A stretch of 64,000 bases of DNA from Xanthobacter autotrophicus Py2 (GTDB lineage: Bacteria; Pseudomonadota; Alphaproteobacteria; Rhizobiales; Xanthobacteraceae). Under the pieces are notes generated by a model that saw nothing but the letters and a program-made list of their open reading frames with translations, was not told the DNA's origin and ran no database searches. Shown here one piece after another: positions 29,769-38,121 of this stretch. The stretch is taken from NCBI GenBank assembly GCA_000017645.1, contig CP000781.1, positions 4,327,501 through 4,391,500 on the forward strand, written 5' to 3'. Position numbers and translations under genes: made by a program. Position 1 is the stretch's first letter, and each line of letters starts with the position of its first letter.

Positions 29769-31086
29769 TGCCGACGCCATCGTCATCGAGGACGATGAGG
29801 ACGTGAAGCTCGGCTGCCTGCAGGCGCTGGCGCTGGAGGGCATCAAGGCCATCGGCTACGACAGCGTCGAGGCGGTGCCCAGGCCCCTGTCGCGGGATTT
29901 TCGCGGCGTCATCATCTCCGACATCCGGCTGCCGGGCATGGACGGCATGAGCTTCCTCGCCAAGCTCACCAACCACGATCCCGACCTGCCGGTCATCATG
30001 ATCACCGGCCACGGCGACGTGGCGACCGCCGTGCAGGCCATGCGCGACGGCGCCTACGACTTCATCCAGAAGCCGTTCGCGTCCCAGCACCTGGTGAGCG
30101 TGGTGCAGCGGGCGCTGGAGAAGCGCCGGCTCGCCATGGAGGTGCGACGGCTGCGCCGCCAGCTCGCCGCCAAGGGCGACCTGGAAAGCCGCATCGTTGG
30201 CCATTCCCCCGCCATCGTGGAGCTGCGCGAGCTGGTGCAGAACGTGGCGGCGGTGCCCACCGACGTGATGATCTTCGGCGAGACCGGCACCGGCAAGGAG
30301 CTGATCGCGCGCTGCCTGCACGACCTCTCCGGCCGGCGCGGGCCGTTCGTGGCGCTCAATTGCGGTGGGTTGCCGGAAACCCTGTTCGAAAGCGAGATCT
30401 TCGGCCACGAGGCCGGTTCCTTCTCGGGCGCCACCAAGCAGCGCATCGGCAAGATCGAATATGCCAATGGCGGCACGCTGTTCCTCGACGAGATCGAGAG
30501 CATGCCCATGGCCATGCAGGTGAAGTTCCTGCGCGTGTTGCAGGAGCGCGTGGTGGAGCGGCTCGGCTCCAACAAGGTCATTCCGGTGGACTTCAGGGTG
30601 ATCGCCGCCACCAAGGCCGATCTTCTGGAGCTGTCGAGGGACGGCCAGTTCCGCAGCGACCTGCATTTCCGCCTGAACATCGTGACCATCGATCTGCCGG
30701 CGCTGCGCAACCGGCGCGAGGACATTCCGCTGCTGTTCGAATATTTCGTCAACCAGGCGGCGACCCGCCTCAACCGCGAGCCGCCGCCCATTCGCGAGCA
30801 GGTCGTCCGTGAGCTGATCGCCCACAATTGGCCCGGCAATGTACGCGAGCTGCGCAACCAGGCCGAACGCTACGCGCTGGGCCTCAGATCCGCACCGGGC
30901 TTCGAGGCGGCCGAGGGGCCGGTGTCGCTGGCCACCACGGTGGAGAATTTCGAACGCAGCCTCATCGCCGAGGAGCTGAAGCGCAACGACGGCAACATCT
31001 CCCGGACCGCCGAAGCCATGGCCATCGCCAAGACCACCCTGTTCGACAAGATCCGGAAGTACGATATCCGGGTGAAGGAAGGCTGA
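29761..31086 (+). CDS. DctD-like sigma-54-dependent response regulator
   Basis: 441 aa from ATG 29761. Receiver domain with phospho-acceptor Asp54 (ISDIRLPGMDG), Lys in IQKPF, then the AAA+ domain with Walker A GETGTGKE, Walker B GGTLFLDEIESM, and an R-finger region, ending in a Fis-type helix-turn-helix (NISRTAEAMAIAKTTLFDKI). The sigma-54 contact loop reads GSFSGA instead of GAFTGA. That is a notable change of Thr to Ser and Ala to Ser, but the chemistry is similar and the nearby sigma-54 promoters suggest it works. It forms one operon with the kinase; a terminator follows. Confidence 0.92.
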   Translation: MVDADAIVIEDDEDVKLGCLQALALEGIKAIGYDSVEAVPRPLSRDFRGVIISDIRLPGMDGMSFLAKLTNHDPDLPVIMITGHGDVATAVQAMRDGAYDFIQKPFASQHLVSVVQRALEKRRLAMEVRRLRRQLAAKGDLESRIVGHSPAIVELRELVQNVAAVPTDVMIFGETGTGKELIARCLHDLSGRRGPFVALNCGGLPETLFESEIFGHEAGSFSGATKQRIGKIEYANGGTLFLDEIESMPMAMQVKFLRVLQERVVERLGSNKVIPVDFRVIAATKADLLELSRDGQFRSDLHFRLNIVTIDLPALRNRREDIPLLFEYFVNQAATRLNREPPPIREQVVRELIAHNWPGNVRELRNQAERYALGLRSAPGFEAAEGPVSLATTVENFERSLIAEELKRNDGNISRTAEAMAIAKTTLFDKIRKYDIRVKEG

Positions 31087-31120
31087 GGAAAAACGCCGCC
31101 TGACTTCTCGAGATGAAAGT

Positions 31121-31160
31121 AAAACCGCGTTGCCGTAGCCCGGTAGCGCGGTTTTTGTTT
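31121..31160 (+). terminator. Rho-independent terminator of the kinase-regulator operon
   Basis: AAAACCGCG (31121-31129) pairs with CGCGGTTTT (31147-31155); a small CCG/CGG inner stem lies in the 17-base loop. The run TTTTTGTTT follows. The rest of the 31087-31507 gap carries the malic enzyme control sites. Confidence 0.8.
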
Positions 31161-31299
31161 GCGCGCCTGCTCCGTGGGCCTTGAGAGAGCCAGGGCGACG
31201 TGGGGGCGTGATTGAGGCCTCGGTGGCGCCATACCAAATGGATCAAAAATCGATATTAAATAGGGGCTTGTCCACAGATGGAGGGGCTGCGCGATCCCC

Positions 31300-31315
31300 G
31301 TTCGGGTCGCCGAAC
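31300..31315. promoter_or_regulatory. Candidate activator site (perfect TTCGG-N4-CCGAA)
   Basis: GTTCGG-GTCG-CCGAAC, symmetric and extending to CG at both ends (31299-31316). It has the same core and spacing as the site at 27573, and lies about 110 bases upstream of the -24 element. Confidence 0.65.
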
Positions 31316-31332
31316 GCGGTTTCCGGGCGACG

Positions 31333-31346
31333 TTCGGAAAACCGGG
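31333..31346. promoter_or_regulatory. Candidate activator half-conserved site
   Basis: TTCGG-AAAA-CCGGG, with two mismatches in the right arm. It is the second copy in tandem before the malic enzyme promoter, about 78 bases upstream of the -24 element. Confidence 0.45.
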
Positions 31347-31393
31347 ATGGCGGGTCGCCTCCGGCTTCATCCAGAATATAGAAAAGCGCTATA

Positions 31394-31406
31394 AATCAAT
31401 ATATTA
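31394..31406. promoter_or_regulatory. IHF site
   Basis: AATCAA-TATA-TTA matches WATCAANNNNTTR exactly. It lies 18 bases before the -24 box, against 17 at the other promoter. The flank ATAAATCAAT is identical at both sites. Confidence 0.7.
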
Positions 31407-31423
31407 ATATGACTATCCGTCCC

Positions 31424-31438
31424 TGGCACGGCGCTTGC
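31424..31438 (+). promoter_or_regulatory. Sigma-54 promoter of the malic enzyme operon
   Basis: TGGCACG-GCGC-TTGC, a near-perfect -24/-12 element. It differs from the kinase promoter by one base over 15. The predicted start is near 31450, about 58 bases before the malic enzyme ATG. Confidence 0.85.
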
Positions 31439-31507
31439 GAAGTTCTTTGCGTAGGCCAGATGGCGTTTTGCCTTCCGGCTCGACATTGCAAGCAAGGACA
31501 ATCTAAA

Positions 31508-33160
31508 ATGGCCACCAATAACCTCGCGAAGATCGAGAAGGCTCCAAAGAGCAACCTGTCCGGACTGAACCTGTTGCATGATCCGGTCCGCAACAAGGGC
31601 ACGGCCTACACACGCGACGATCGCCGCCAGCTTGGCCTCGAGGGCCTGCTGCCCCACGCCGTCGAGACCCTCGACCGCCAGGTGGAGCGCGTGCTCGACC
31701 ATCTCGACCATGTGAAGGACGAACTCGACCAGTACAGTTACCTGATGGACCTGGAGGCCCGCAACGAGACGGTCTTCTACAAGGCCGTCATGTCTGACCC
31801 CAAGCGTTTCATCCCGATCCTCTACGATCCCACCGTGGCGGATGCCTGCGAAGCCTTCGGAAACCTGTATCGTCGCCCCCGCGGCATGTATATCACCCGA
31901 CACATGAAGGGGCGCATGGCCGAAGTGCTGCGCAACTGGCCCCAGAAGGACATCCGCTTCGTGTGCGTCTCCACCGGCGGCCGCATCCTCGGCCTCGGCG
32001 ACATCGGCGCCAACGGCATGGGCATCCCGATCGGCAAGCTGCAGCTCTACACCGCCTGCGCCGCCGTGCCTCCCGACGTGCTGCTGCCGGTCCTGTTCGA
32101 CATCGGGACCTCCAACGAGCACCTGCGCGCCGACCCCTTCTATCTCGGCACCCGCGAGGCGCCGGTGTCGGAAGCAGAACTCGACGAGCTGACTGAAGAA
32201 TTCGTGCAGGCCGTTAACGAAGTCTTCCCCGGCTGCTGCGTGCACTTCGAGGACTGGAAGGGCACCGACGCCATCCGTATGCTTGATCGCTACAAGGACA
32301 AGATCCTCTGCTACAACGACGACATTCAGGGCACCGCCTCGGTGGCGCTCGCCGGCATTGCGGCGGCCATGAAGCAGACGGGCGGCAAGCTCAAGGACCA
32401 GCGCATCCTGTTCCTGGGTGCCGGTTCCGCAGGTCTCGGCATTTCCAAGCTGATCGCCGCCGAGCTGCAGACGCTGGGCCTCTCGGCTGAGGAAGCCCGC
32501 AAGCGCGTCCGCCTGTTCGACGTGAACGGCCTCATCGAATCCTCGCGCACGGACCTGACCGAAACCCAGAAGCTGTGGGCGCAGAACGAGAAGCCCACCA
32601 ACAATTTCCTGGAGGTGATCGAGAGCTTCAAGCCCACTGTCCTGATCGGCGTCTCCACCAAGCCGCGCGCCTTCACCAAAGAGGTGATCGAGGCCATGAG
32701 CCGCCTCAACGACCGTCCGGTGATCTTCGCCCTGTCCAACCCGACCCACAAGGCCGAGTGCACCGCCGAGCAGGCCTATACCTGGTCGAAGGGGAAGGCG
32801 CTGTTCGCCGCCGGCGTCCAGTTCGATGAAGTGGCTTACGACGGCAAGACCTATCGGCCCGGCCAGGCCAACAACTTCTACATCTACCCGGCCATCGGCC
32901 TTGCCACCTACGCTGCCCGCCCCAAGCTGCTGAACGACGAATGCTTCATCGTCGCCGCTCACGCCACGGCGGACCAGGTGGGTCCCTCGCTCCAGGCCAA
33001 GGGCATGCTGTTCCCGAGCCAGGAGCACATCCTGGAAACCGAGGTCACCACCGCGACCCGCATCGTCGAATACATGTTCGATGCCGGCCTCGCGACCGTC
33101 GAGCGCCCGCGCGAGATCCGCTCCTGGGTCGAGAGCCTGCTCTACGCCCCGGCCTACTGA
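31508..33160 (+). CDS. maeA: NAD-dependent malic enzyme (MaeA/SfcA type)
   Basis: 550 aa from ATG 31508; the upstream frame to 31409 runs through the promoter. It converts malate to pyruvate and CO2 with NAD reduction. Family blocks are LLHDPVRNKGTAYTRDDR, RRPRGMYITRHMKGRM, STGGRILGLGDIGANGMGIP, FDIGTSNEHLRADPFYLG, CYNDDIQGTASVALAG, and LGAGSAGLGI for NAD. It is the long E. coli MaeA/eukaryote-like type, not the MaeB type with a phosphotransacetylase tail usual in rhizobia. It is followed by an AspT-family carrier, so malate or a related dicarboxylate is a likely shared substrate. Confidence 0.93.
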   Translation: MATNNLAKIEKAPKSNLSGLNLLHDPVRNKGTAYTRDDRRQLGLEGLLPHAVETLDRQVERVLDHLDHVKDELDQYSYLMDLEARNETVFYKAVMSDPKRFIPILYDPTVADACEAFGNLYRRPRGMYITRHMKGRMAEVLRNWPQKDIRFVCVSTGGRILGLGDIGANGMGIPIGKLQLYTACAAVPPDVLLPVLFDIGTSNEHLRADPFYLGTREAPVSEAELDELTEEFVQAVNEVFPGCCVHFEDWKGTDAIRMLDRYKDKILCYNDDIQGTASVALAGIAAAMKQTGGKLKDQRILFLGAGSAGLGISKLIAAELQTLGLSAEEARKRVRLFDVNGLIESSRTDLTETQKLWAQNEKPTNNFLEVIESFKPTVLIGVSTKPRAFTKEVIEAMSRLNDRPVIFALSNPTHKAECTAEQAYTWSKGKALFAAGVQFDEVAYDGKTYRPGQANNFYIYPAIGLATYAARPKLLNDECFIVAAHATADQVGPSLQAKGMLFPSQEHILETEVTTATRIVEYMFDAGLATVERPREIRSWVESLLYAPAY

Positions 33161-33199
33161 GCCGCGCCCTCTCCTTCGGTCGAGACGGGACGAAAGCTA

Positions 33200-33230
33200 C
33201 CCCGCTCAGGGTGTTGAAGCCTGAGCGGGG
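33200..33230 (+). terminator. Intercistronic hairpin, possible partial terminator
   Basis: Eleven-bp perfect stem CCCCGCTCAGG / CCTGAGCGGGG with a 9-base loop between maeA and the carrier gene. No T-run follows. It may protect the maeA message or set lower carrier expression. Confidence 0.6.
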
Positions 33231-33272
33231 CGGGCGCTGGGCTGTCTTGGCCGGAACATCGGACATGCCATC

Positions 33273-34952
33273 ATGAACTACTTCGTCGGAACGCTCCAAA
33301 AGTATCCGGAGATTGCGCTTTTCCTGACCATCGGCATCGGATTCTGGATCGGGAATCTGAAGCTTGGAAAATTCAATCTCGGCGTCGTCACCAGCACCTT
33401 GCTGGCCGGTCTTCTCGTCGGGCAGATCGGCATCAAGCTGCCCGCCGTCATGCAGTCCACCTTCTTCGCCATGTTCCTGTTCTCGGTGGGCTATGCGGTG
33501 GGCCCGCAGTTCATCCGCGCGCTGAAGAGCGATGGCCTGCCCCAGGTGGTGTTCGCCATCCTGATCTGCCTTGCCGGCACGGTGACGGCGATCGTCCTTG
33601 GCAAGCTGCTCGGCTACAACGCCGCGCTCACCGCCGGCCTGCTGTCGGGCGGCTACACCAACTCGACGGTGCTCGGTGTGGCGGCCGACCTCATGAACCA
33701 GTCCGGCCTTCAGCCGGACGAGCTGAAGGCGGCGCTGGCGCTGCTGCCGGTGGCCTATGCGGTGACCTATCCGTTCGGCACCATCGGCTCGGCCTTCATG
33801 CTCGCCAACATTGCGCCCAAGGTGCTCGGCTTCGACCTCGTGAAGGTGTGCCAGGACTATGAGCGCGAGCACGGCGGCAACAAGATCGGCACCACGGCCT
33901 ATCGCGAATTCTCGGCCCGCGCCGTCAAGCTCGCAAACACCGGCCTGGTGGGCAAGACGGTCGAGGACGTGGAGAAGATGTTCCACAACGAGATCTTCAT
34001 CCGCCGCATGCGCACCTCTGCCGAGGGCCCGATCGTCGACTGCAAGCGCGATACGGTGCTGACGGAAGGAGCGATCCTCGCCGTCTCCGGCGGCCTGTCG
34101 GCCCTTCTCGCCTATGCCGATGAGTTCGGCCCCGAGCTGAAGGACGTGCCGCTGCTCGACTTCTCGACCGAGTTGCTCGACCTCGTGGTCACCAACAAGG
34201 CCTATGCCGGCAAGACCCTGGGCGAATTGATCCACACCCTGTTCGGCGAGCCCGGCCGAGGCGTGTTCCTCACCAAGTTCACCCGCTCGGATGTGGCCAT
34301 GGCCATGGGCGAGCAGGTGAAGGTGCAGCGGGGCGACGTGCTCACCATCCTTGGCGCCAAGGCGGACGTGGCCAAGATCGCCAAGGTGCTGGGCTATGCC
34401 GACCGTCCCGTGGAAGGCTCGGACATGGCGTTCATGGCCTTCGGCATCGTGTTCGGCAGCCTCATCGGGGCCTTCACGATCCGCATCGGCGGCATCCCGC
34501 TGTCGCTGGGCACCGCCGTGGGCGCCATCGTGGCCGGCATCATTTGCGGCTACCTGCGCTCCACCATGCGCACCTTCGGCCACATCCCCGGGCCGGCCAT
34601 CTGGGTGTTCAACAATGTGGGCCTCAACGGCTTCATCGCCTGCATCGGCCTCAACGCGGCGCTCGGCTTCGTGGGTGGTATCCAGAACTACGGCCTCACC
34701 CTGTTCCTGGCCGGCACCCTTGTGACCCTAGTTCCGATCATCGTCGGCCTGCTGCTCGGACACTTCGTGTTCAAGTTCCACCCCGGCATCATGCTCGGCG
34801 CCGTGGCCGGTGCCCGCTCCACCACGGCGGCCCTCGGCGCGCTGCAGGAAGCCTCCAAGAGCAACGTCCCGGTGGTGGGCTATGCCACCGGCTACGCGGT
34901 CTCCCGCCTGGTGATGGCGCTTTTGACCATCGTGGTGGTCAACGCCTTCTGA
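33273..34952 (+). CDS. AspT-family (aspartate:alanine exchanger/YidE type) carrier
   Basis: 559 aa. N-terminal membrane block (about residues 12-190), a central soluble part with TrkA-C-like sequence (residues 195-385: LVGKTVEDVEKMF and GEQVKVQRGDVLTILG), and a C-terminal membrane block. This is the full AspT/YidE architecture. Relatives exchange aspartate/alanine or export succinate. Cotranscription with NAD-malic enzyme under a dicarboxylate-type sigma-54 system suggests a C4-dicarboxylate substrate here. Confidence 0.9.
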   Translation: MNYFVGTLQKYPEIALFLTIGIGFWIGNLKLGKFNLGVVTSTLLAGLLVGQIGIKLPAVMQSTFFAMFLFSVGYAVGPQFIRALKSDGLPQVVFAILICLAGTVTAIVLGKLLGYNAALTAGLLSGGYTNSTVLGVAADLMNQSGLQPDELKAALALLPVAYAVTYPFGTIGSAFMLANIAPKVLGFDLVKVCQDYEREHGGNKIGTTAYREFSARAVKLANTGLVGKTVEDVEKMFHNEIFIRRMRTSAEGPIVDCKRDTVLTEGAILAVSGGLSALLAYADEFGPELKDVPLLDFSTELLDLVVTNKAYAGKTLGELIHTLFGEPGRGVFLTKFTRSDVAMAMGEQVKVQRGDVLTILGAKADVAKIAKVLGYADRPVEGSDMAFMAFGIVFGSLIGAFTIRIGGIPLSLGTAVGAIVAGIICGYLRSTMRTFGHIPGPAIWVFNNVGLNGFIACIGLNAALGFVGGIQNYGLTLFLAGTLVTLVPIIVGLLLGHFVFKFHPGIMLGAVAGARSTTAALGALQEASKSNVPVVGYATGYAVSRLVMALLTIVVVNAF

Positions 34953-34975
34953 ACGTCGCCCACCGACCAATCCTT

Positions 34976-35006
34976 GATGCCGCCGTCCCTCGGGGAGGGC
35001 GGCATC
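34976..35006 (+). terminator. Hairpin after the AspT-like gene
   Basis: GATGCCGCC (34976-34984) pairs with GGCGGCATC (34998-35006), with an inner TCCC/GGGA stem. It is GC rich with no T-run and lies just before the LysR gene. Confidence 0.55.
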
Positions 35007-35054
35007 CGGGCCGTCAGGGACTGCTCCCTTCTCCAATACGATACGGGTCTCGCC

Positions 35055-35939
35055 ATGGAATTCCGCCCGCTGCGCTCGTTCGTTGAGGTCGTCCGCCAGG
35101 GCGGCTTCTCGCAGGCCGCCAAGGCCGTGCTCACCAGCCAGTCGGCCGTCAGCAAGGCCGTGAAGCAGCTGGAGGCGGAAGTAGGCGTCCCCCTGCTCGA
35201 CCGCATGGGCCACCGCAGCGTGCTGACCCCGGCGGGCGAGGTGGTCTATCGCCGCGCCGTGAAGCTGCTCGCCGACCGCGCCGACCTGTTGGCCGAGCTG
35301 GACGAGATCCGCGGCCTGCGGCGTGGCGTGCTACGGCTGGGCCTGCTGCCGGCCTGCAGCAGCGTGCCGTTCACGCCACTGCTGGCGCTTTATCGCCAGC
35401 GCTTTCCCGAGATCGAGGTGCGGCTCGTTGAGCGCGACAGCGCGCAGCTCGAGGACGACCTGCGCACCGGCGACATCGACATCGCCGGCAGCCTGCTTCC
35501 GATCTCGCCGGAATTCGATTTCGAGCCGCTGTGCCGCGAGCCGCTGGTGGCCGTACTGCCGTCGGGCCATCCGCTGGCGACGCAAGCCGAGATCCGGCTC
35601 GCCGACCTCAGGGATACGCCGTTCATCATGCTGGAGAGCGGCCTTGCGCTGCATCGGATCGTGCTCGACGCCAGCCGCCGCGCGGGATTTTTGCCCGCCA
35701 TCGCGGCGCGCAGCAGCCAGATCGACTTCACCATGGAACTGGCGGCGGCAGGGCTGGGCGTCGCCTTCCTGCCGCGCATGATCGCGGCACAGAGGCACGA
35801 CGCCGCGGTCTGTCAGGTGAGGCTCGCCGAGCCGGACCTGGAATGGAGCATGGCGATGGCCTGGCGCCGTGGCGCCTATCTGTCCGACGCCGCCAGCGCG
35901 TGGCTTGCCCTCGTCCGCGAACGCCATGGCGAGGCGTGA
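35055..35939 (+). CDS. LysR-family transcriptional regulator
   Basis: 294 aa from ATG 35055 (MEFRPLRSFVEVVRQGGFSQ). N-terminal winged helix with FSQAAKAVLTSQSAVSKAVKQLEAEVG, then the two-lobed effector-binding domain (LRLGLLPACSSVPF, GDIDIAGSLLP). It follows the malic enzyme/carrier operon on the same strand, so it may add a metabolite signal to that operon. The effector is unknown. Confidence 0.88.
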   Translation: MEFRPLRSFVEVVRQGGFSQAAKAVLTSQSAVSKAVKQLEAEVGVPLLDRMGHRSVLTPAGEVVYRRAVKLLADRADLLAELDEIRGLRRGVLRLGLLPACSSVPFTPLLALYRQRFPEIEVRLVERDSAQLEDDLRTGDIDIAGSLLPISPEFDFEPLCREPLVAVLPSGHPLATQAEIRLADLRDTPFIMLESGLALHRIVLDASRRAGFLPAIAARSSQIDFTMELAAAGLGVAFLPRMIAAQRHDAAVCQVRLAEPDLEWSMAMAWRRGAYLSDAASAWLALVRERHGEA

Positions 35940-35992
35940 GCCAGCTGGAACCGGCGATGCGAACGCCCTCGAACGAGGTTGGGGGCTCGCCT

Positions 35993-36265
35993 TCAGAGCG
36001 CGGGTACCGGCTGGGGTTCGGCCCCTTCCACCTGCAGCATGGCGTTGAAGCGGTGGAAGCCGCGGCACGGGGCGGTGCGTCAGGAGCGCTGCGCGATTGA
36101 GGTCAGCTCCACGATCCGGGCCTGCGTGAATTGGGACTTGAGCTGGTCGAAGATTTCGGCGCGGGTCCGGTGCCCGTTGGTTGCGACGGCGATGGGATAT
36201 TCCACCACCAGCTTGTCGCTCGCATGCGCTTGGCGATGGATCTCATCCAGCAGGCACCAACGCAA
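35993..36265 (-). pseudogene. Carboxymuconolactone decarboxylase-like gene remnant
   Basis: Reading from 36265, the minus strand gives DEIHRQAHASDKLVVEYPIA then NGHRTRAEIFDQL and FTQARIVELTSIA, as in CMD/alkylhydroperoxidase-like proteins, and then stops at 36080. A shifted frame continues with the expected end (RTAPCRGFHRFNAMLQVEG) to a stop at 35993. So there is a frameshift near 36085-36100 and the N-terminal half is missing. The remainder of 35940-36496 shows no other gene. Confidence 0.7.
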
Positions 36266-36454
36266 AAAGGCCGCCTTGCGGCGACCCTTGCGAAATCCTC
36301 AGGTTTTAAGGATTTTTGGTTGCGGGGGCACGCAACCATCTCAAATTGCTATTTCGAGCCGCAGCATAGATATCCGCTCCGAGGTCGAGGGTGAGGGTTC
36401 AATTCTCCCCTGATTTCGAGAAGCCCTGCGTTCCCAGTGACAAGCTAATTATAA

Positions 36455-36480
36455 AATGCGCTTGAACGCATATGCGCATT
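36455..36480. promoter_or_regulatory. ArsR-type operator
   Basis: Inverted repeat AATGCGC (36455-36461) / GCGCATT (36474-36480) around a perfect inner palindrome CGCATATGCG (36468-36477), 16 bases before the arsR ATG in an AT-richer stretch. Position and symmetry fit autorepression. Confidence 0.65.
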
Positions 36481-36496
36481 AAAGTAAAAGAAGCGT

Positions 36497-36796
36497 ATGC
36501 AGTCCGCCCTCACCCTTCTGTCGGCCCTGGCCGAACCCACCCGCCTCGCGGCGGTCCGCCTCCTGTGGGATGGGCACGAGCATTGCGTCTGCGAACTCGT
36601 GCGCGTCCTCGGCGTCACCCAATCCCGCATGTCGCGCCATATGGCGGTGCTCAAGCAGGCTGGCGTCGTGGTGGATCGGCGGGACGCCCAATGGGTGCGC
36701 TACCGTCGCAATCCCGAACTGCCGGCCGAGCAGGCAACCATCATCAATGCTGTCCTCACCACCCTGGACGCTTCATCGAACAGGAGAGCCGCATGA
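36497..36796 (+). CDS. arsR: ArsR-family metalloregulator
   Basis: 99 aa winged helix-turn-helix repressor. The sequence HEHCVCELVRVLGVTQSRMSRHMAVLKQAG contains the CVCE(L) pair of the classical ArsR helix-3 As(III)/Sb(III) site, so arsenite or a similar thiophilic metalloid is a reasonable inducer. The stop overlaps the permease ATG (ATGA), so it heads the operon it should control. Confidence 0.9.
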   Translation: MQSALTLLSALAEPTRLAAVRLLWDGHEHCVCELVRVLGVTQSRMSRHMAVLKQAGVVVDRRDAQWVRYRRNPELPAEQATIINAVLTTLDASSNRRAA

Positions 36797-37857
36797 GCGC
36801 CGACCTGTCATTGACCGGGCGCAAGCCGCAGCGGGAGGCATCGCCTCTGGCCTGGGCGGCGGCGACCGTCGCGGCGATCGCGCTCTGGTTCGTGGTCTAT
36901 GCCCAGCTCGCACCGTTCTCCCGGTGGCTGGTGGCCCGCCTGCCGGTGGAGCCGGGCAGCCATCTTGCCGAAGCCGTGGCGTTCTTCATCTACGACATGC
37001 CCAAGGTGCTGATGCTGCTGACACTGGTGGTGTTCGTCATGGGCGTGGTGCGCAGCTTCTTCTCCGCCGAGCGCACGCGTGCGTTGCTCGCCGGAAATCG
37101 CGAAGGGCTCGGCAATATCGCTGCGGCCGGCCTCGGTATCGTCACGCCTTTCTGCTCCTGCTCGGCGGTGCCCCTGTTCGTCGGCTTCGTCTCCGCCGGG
37201 GTCCCCCTCGGCGTGACGTTTTCCTTCCTCATCGCCGCGCCCATGGTGAACGAGGTGGCGCTGGGCCTTCTGTTCGCGCTCGTGGGCTGGAAGGTGGCGC
37301 TCACCTATCTGGCCTTCGGCCTCGGGGTGGCCATCGTCGCCGGCTGGGTCATCGGGCGGCTGCATCTGGAGGGCTGGCTGGAAGACTGGGTGCGCAACGT
37401 GCGCGCCGCTCCGGTCGAGCTGCCGCCCAATGGCATGACGCTGGTGGACCGCATCAAGGCCGGCCTCGACGCGGTACGCGACATTGTCGGCAAGGTCTGG
37501 ATGTGGATCATCGCCGGCATCGCAGCGGGCGCCTTCATCCACGGCTACGTGCCGGCGGACCTCCTCGCCTCCATCATGGGACGGGATGCGTGGTGGTCGG
37601 TTCCGACCGCGGTTCTGCTGGGCATTCCCATGTATTCCAATGCCGCGGGCATCATCCCGGTGGTGGAGGCCCTGCTGGCCAAGGGCGCTGCGCTGGGCAC
37701 CGTGCTCGCCTTCATGATGGCGGTGATCGCCTTGTCCCTGCCGGAGATGATCATCCTGCGCAAAGTCCTGAGCCCGAAGCTGATCGCCGTGTTCGTGGGC
37801 GTGGTCGGCACCGGCATCCTCGCCGTGGGGTTCCTGTTCAATGCGCTGTTTTCTTGA
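36793..37857 (+). CDS. COG0701-type permease (ArsP/YraQ-like)
   Basis: 354 aa from ATG 36793, with AGGAG upstream; longer frames 5' read through arsR. About ten membrane segments in two halves. The TPFCSCSAVPLFVGFVSAG motif with its Cys pair is the hallmark of this permease family, and the second half has a matching GIPMYSNAAGIIPVVEALL. ArsP members export trivalent organoarsenicals; others are uncharacterised. Regulation by a Cys-type ArsR and the neighbouring thioredoxin-like gene favour metalloid efflux. Confidence 0.85.
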   Translation: MSADLSLTGRKPQREASPLAWAAATVAAIALWFVVYAQLAPFSRWLVARLPVEPGSHLAEAVAFFIYDMPKVLMLLTLVVFVMGVVRSFFSAERTRALLAGNREGLGNIAAAGLGIVTPFCSCSAVPLFVGFVSAGVPLGVTFSFLIAAPMVNEVALGLLFALVGWKVALTYLAFGLGVAIVAGWVIGRLHLEGWLEDWVRNVRAAPVELPPNGMTLVDRIKAGLDAVRDIVGKVWMWIIAGIAAGAFIHGYVPADLLASIMGRDAWWSVPTAVLLGIPMYSNAAGIIPVVEALLAKGAALGTVLAFMMAVIALSLPEMIILRKVLSPKLIAVFVGVVGTGILAVGFLFNALFS

Positions 37858-37876
37858 AGCCGGAAAGGCTGGAGTC

Positions 37877-38113
37877 ATGAAAGACGTGAAAGTGCTCGGT
37901 CCGGGCTGCTCCCGCTGTGAGGCAACGGCGCAGATGGTGCGGGATGAGGCGGCCAAGCTCGGGCTCGACGTGAGCGTGGAGAAGGTCACCGACTATGCGG
38001 TGATCGCCGGATACGGCATCGCCTCGACGCCGGGCATCGTCATCGACGGCAAGGTAGTGCACGCGGGCGGTCTGCCGAAGTCCGACGACGTCGCCCGTTG
38101 GCTCGCGGTGTGA
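37877..38113 (+). CDS. Small thioredoxin-fold redox protein
   Basis: 78 aa from ATG 37877, with GGAG upstream. MKDVKVLGPGCSRCEATAQM carries a CxxC active site; IASTPGIVIDG has the cis-Pro of the thioredoxin fold. This is the 'redox-active disulfide protein 2' type that regularly follows COG0701 permeases. It may deliver or reduce the permease substrate. Confidence 0.88.
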   Translation: MKDVKVLGPGCSRCEATAQMVRDEAAKLGLDVSVEKVTDYAVIAGYGIASTPGIVIDGKVVHAGGLPKSDDVARWLAV

Positions 38114-38121
38114 GTCCCGTC

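Noticed and set aside
36380..36412. tRNA 3'-end-like sequence (GGGTTCAATTC with flanking G and C runs)
   Set aside because: Considered as an island attachment site. The T stem pairs poorly, no CCA end follows and no matching acceptor 5' strand is found upstream.
36472..37857. 461-codon start for the ArsP-like permease
   Set aside because: The added 107 codons run out of frame through arsR; ATG 36793 has AGGAG and a normal family start.
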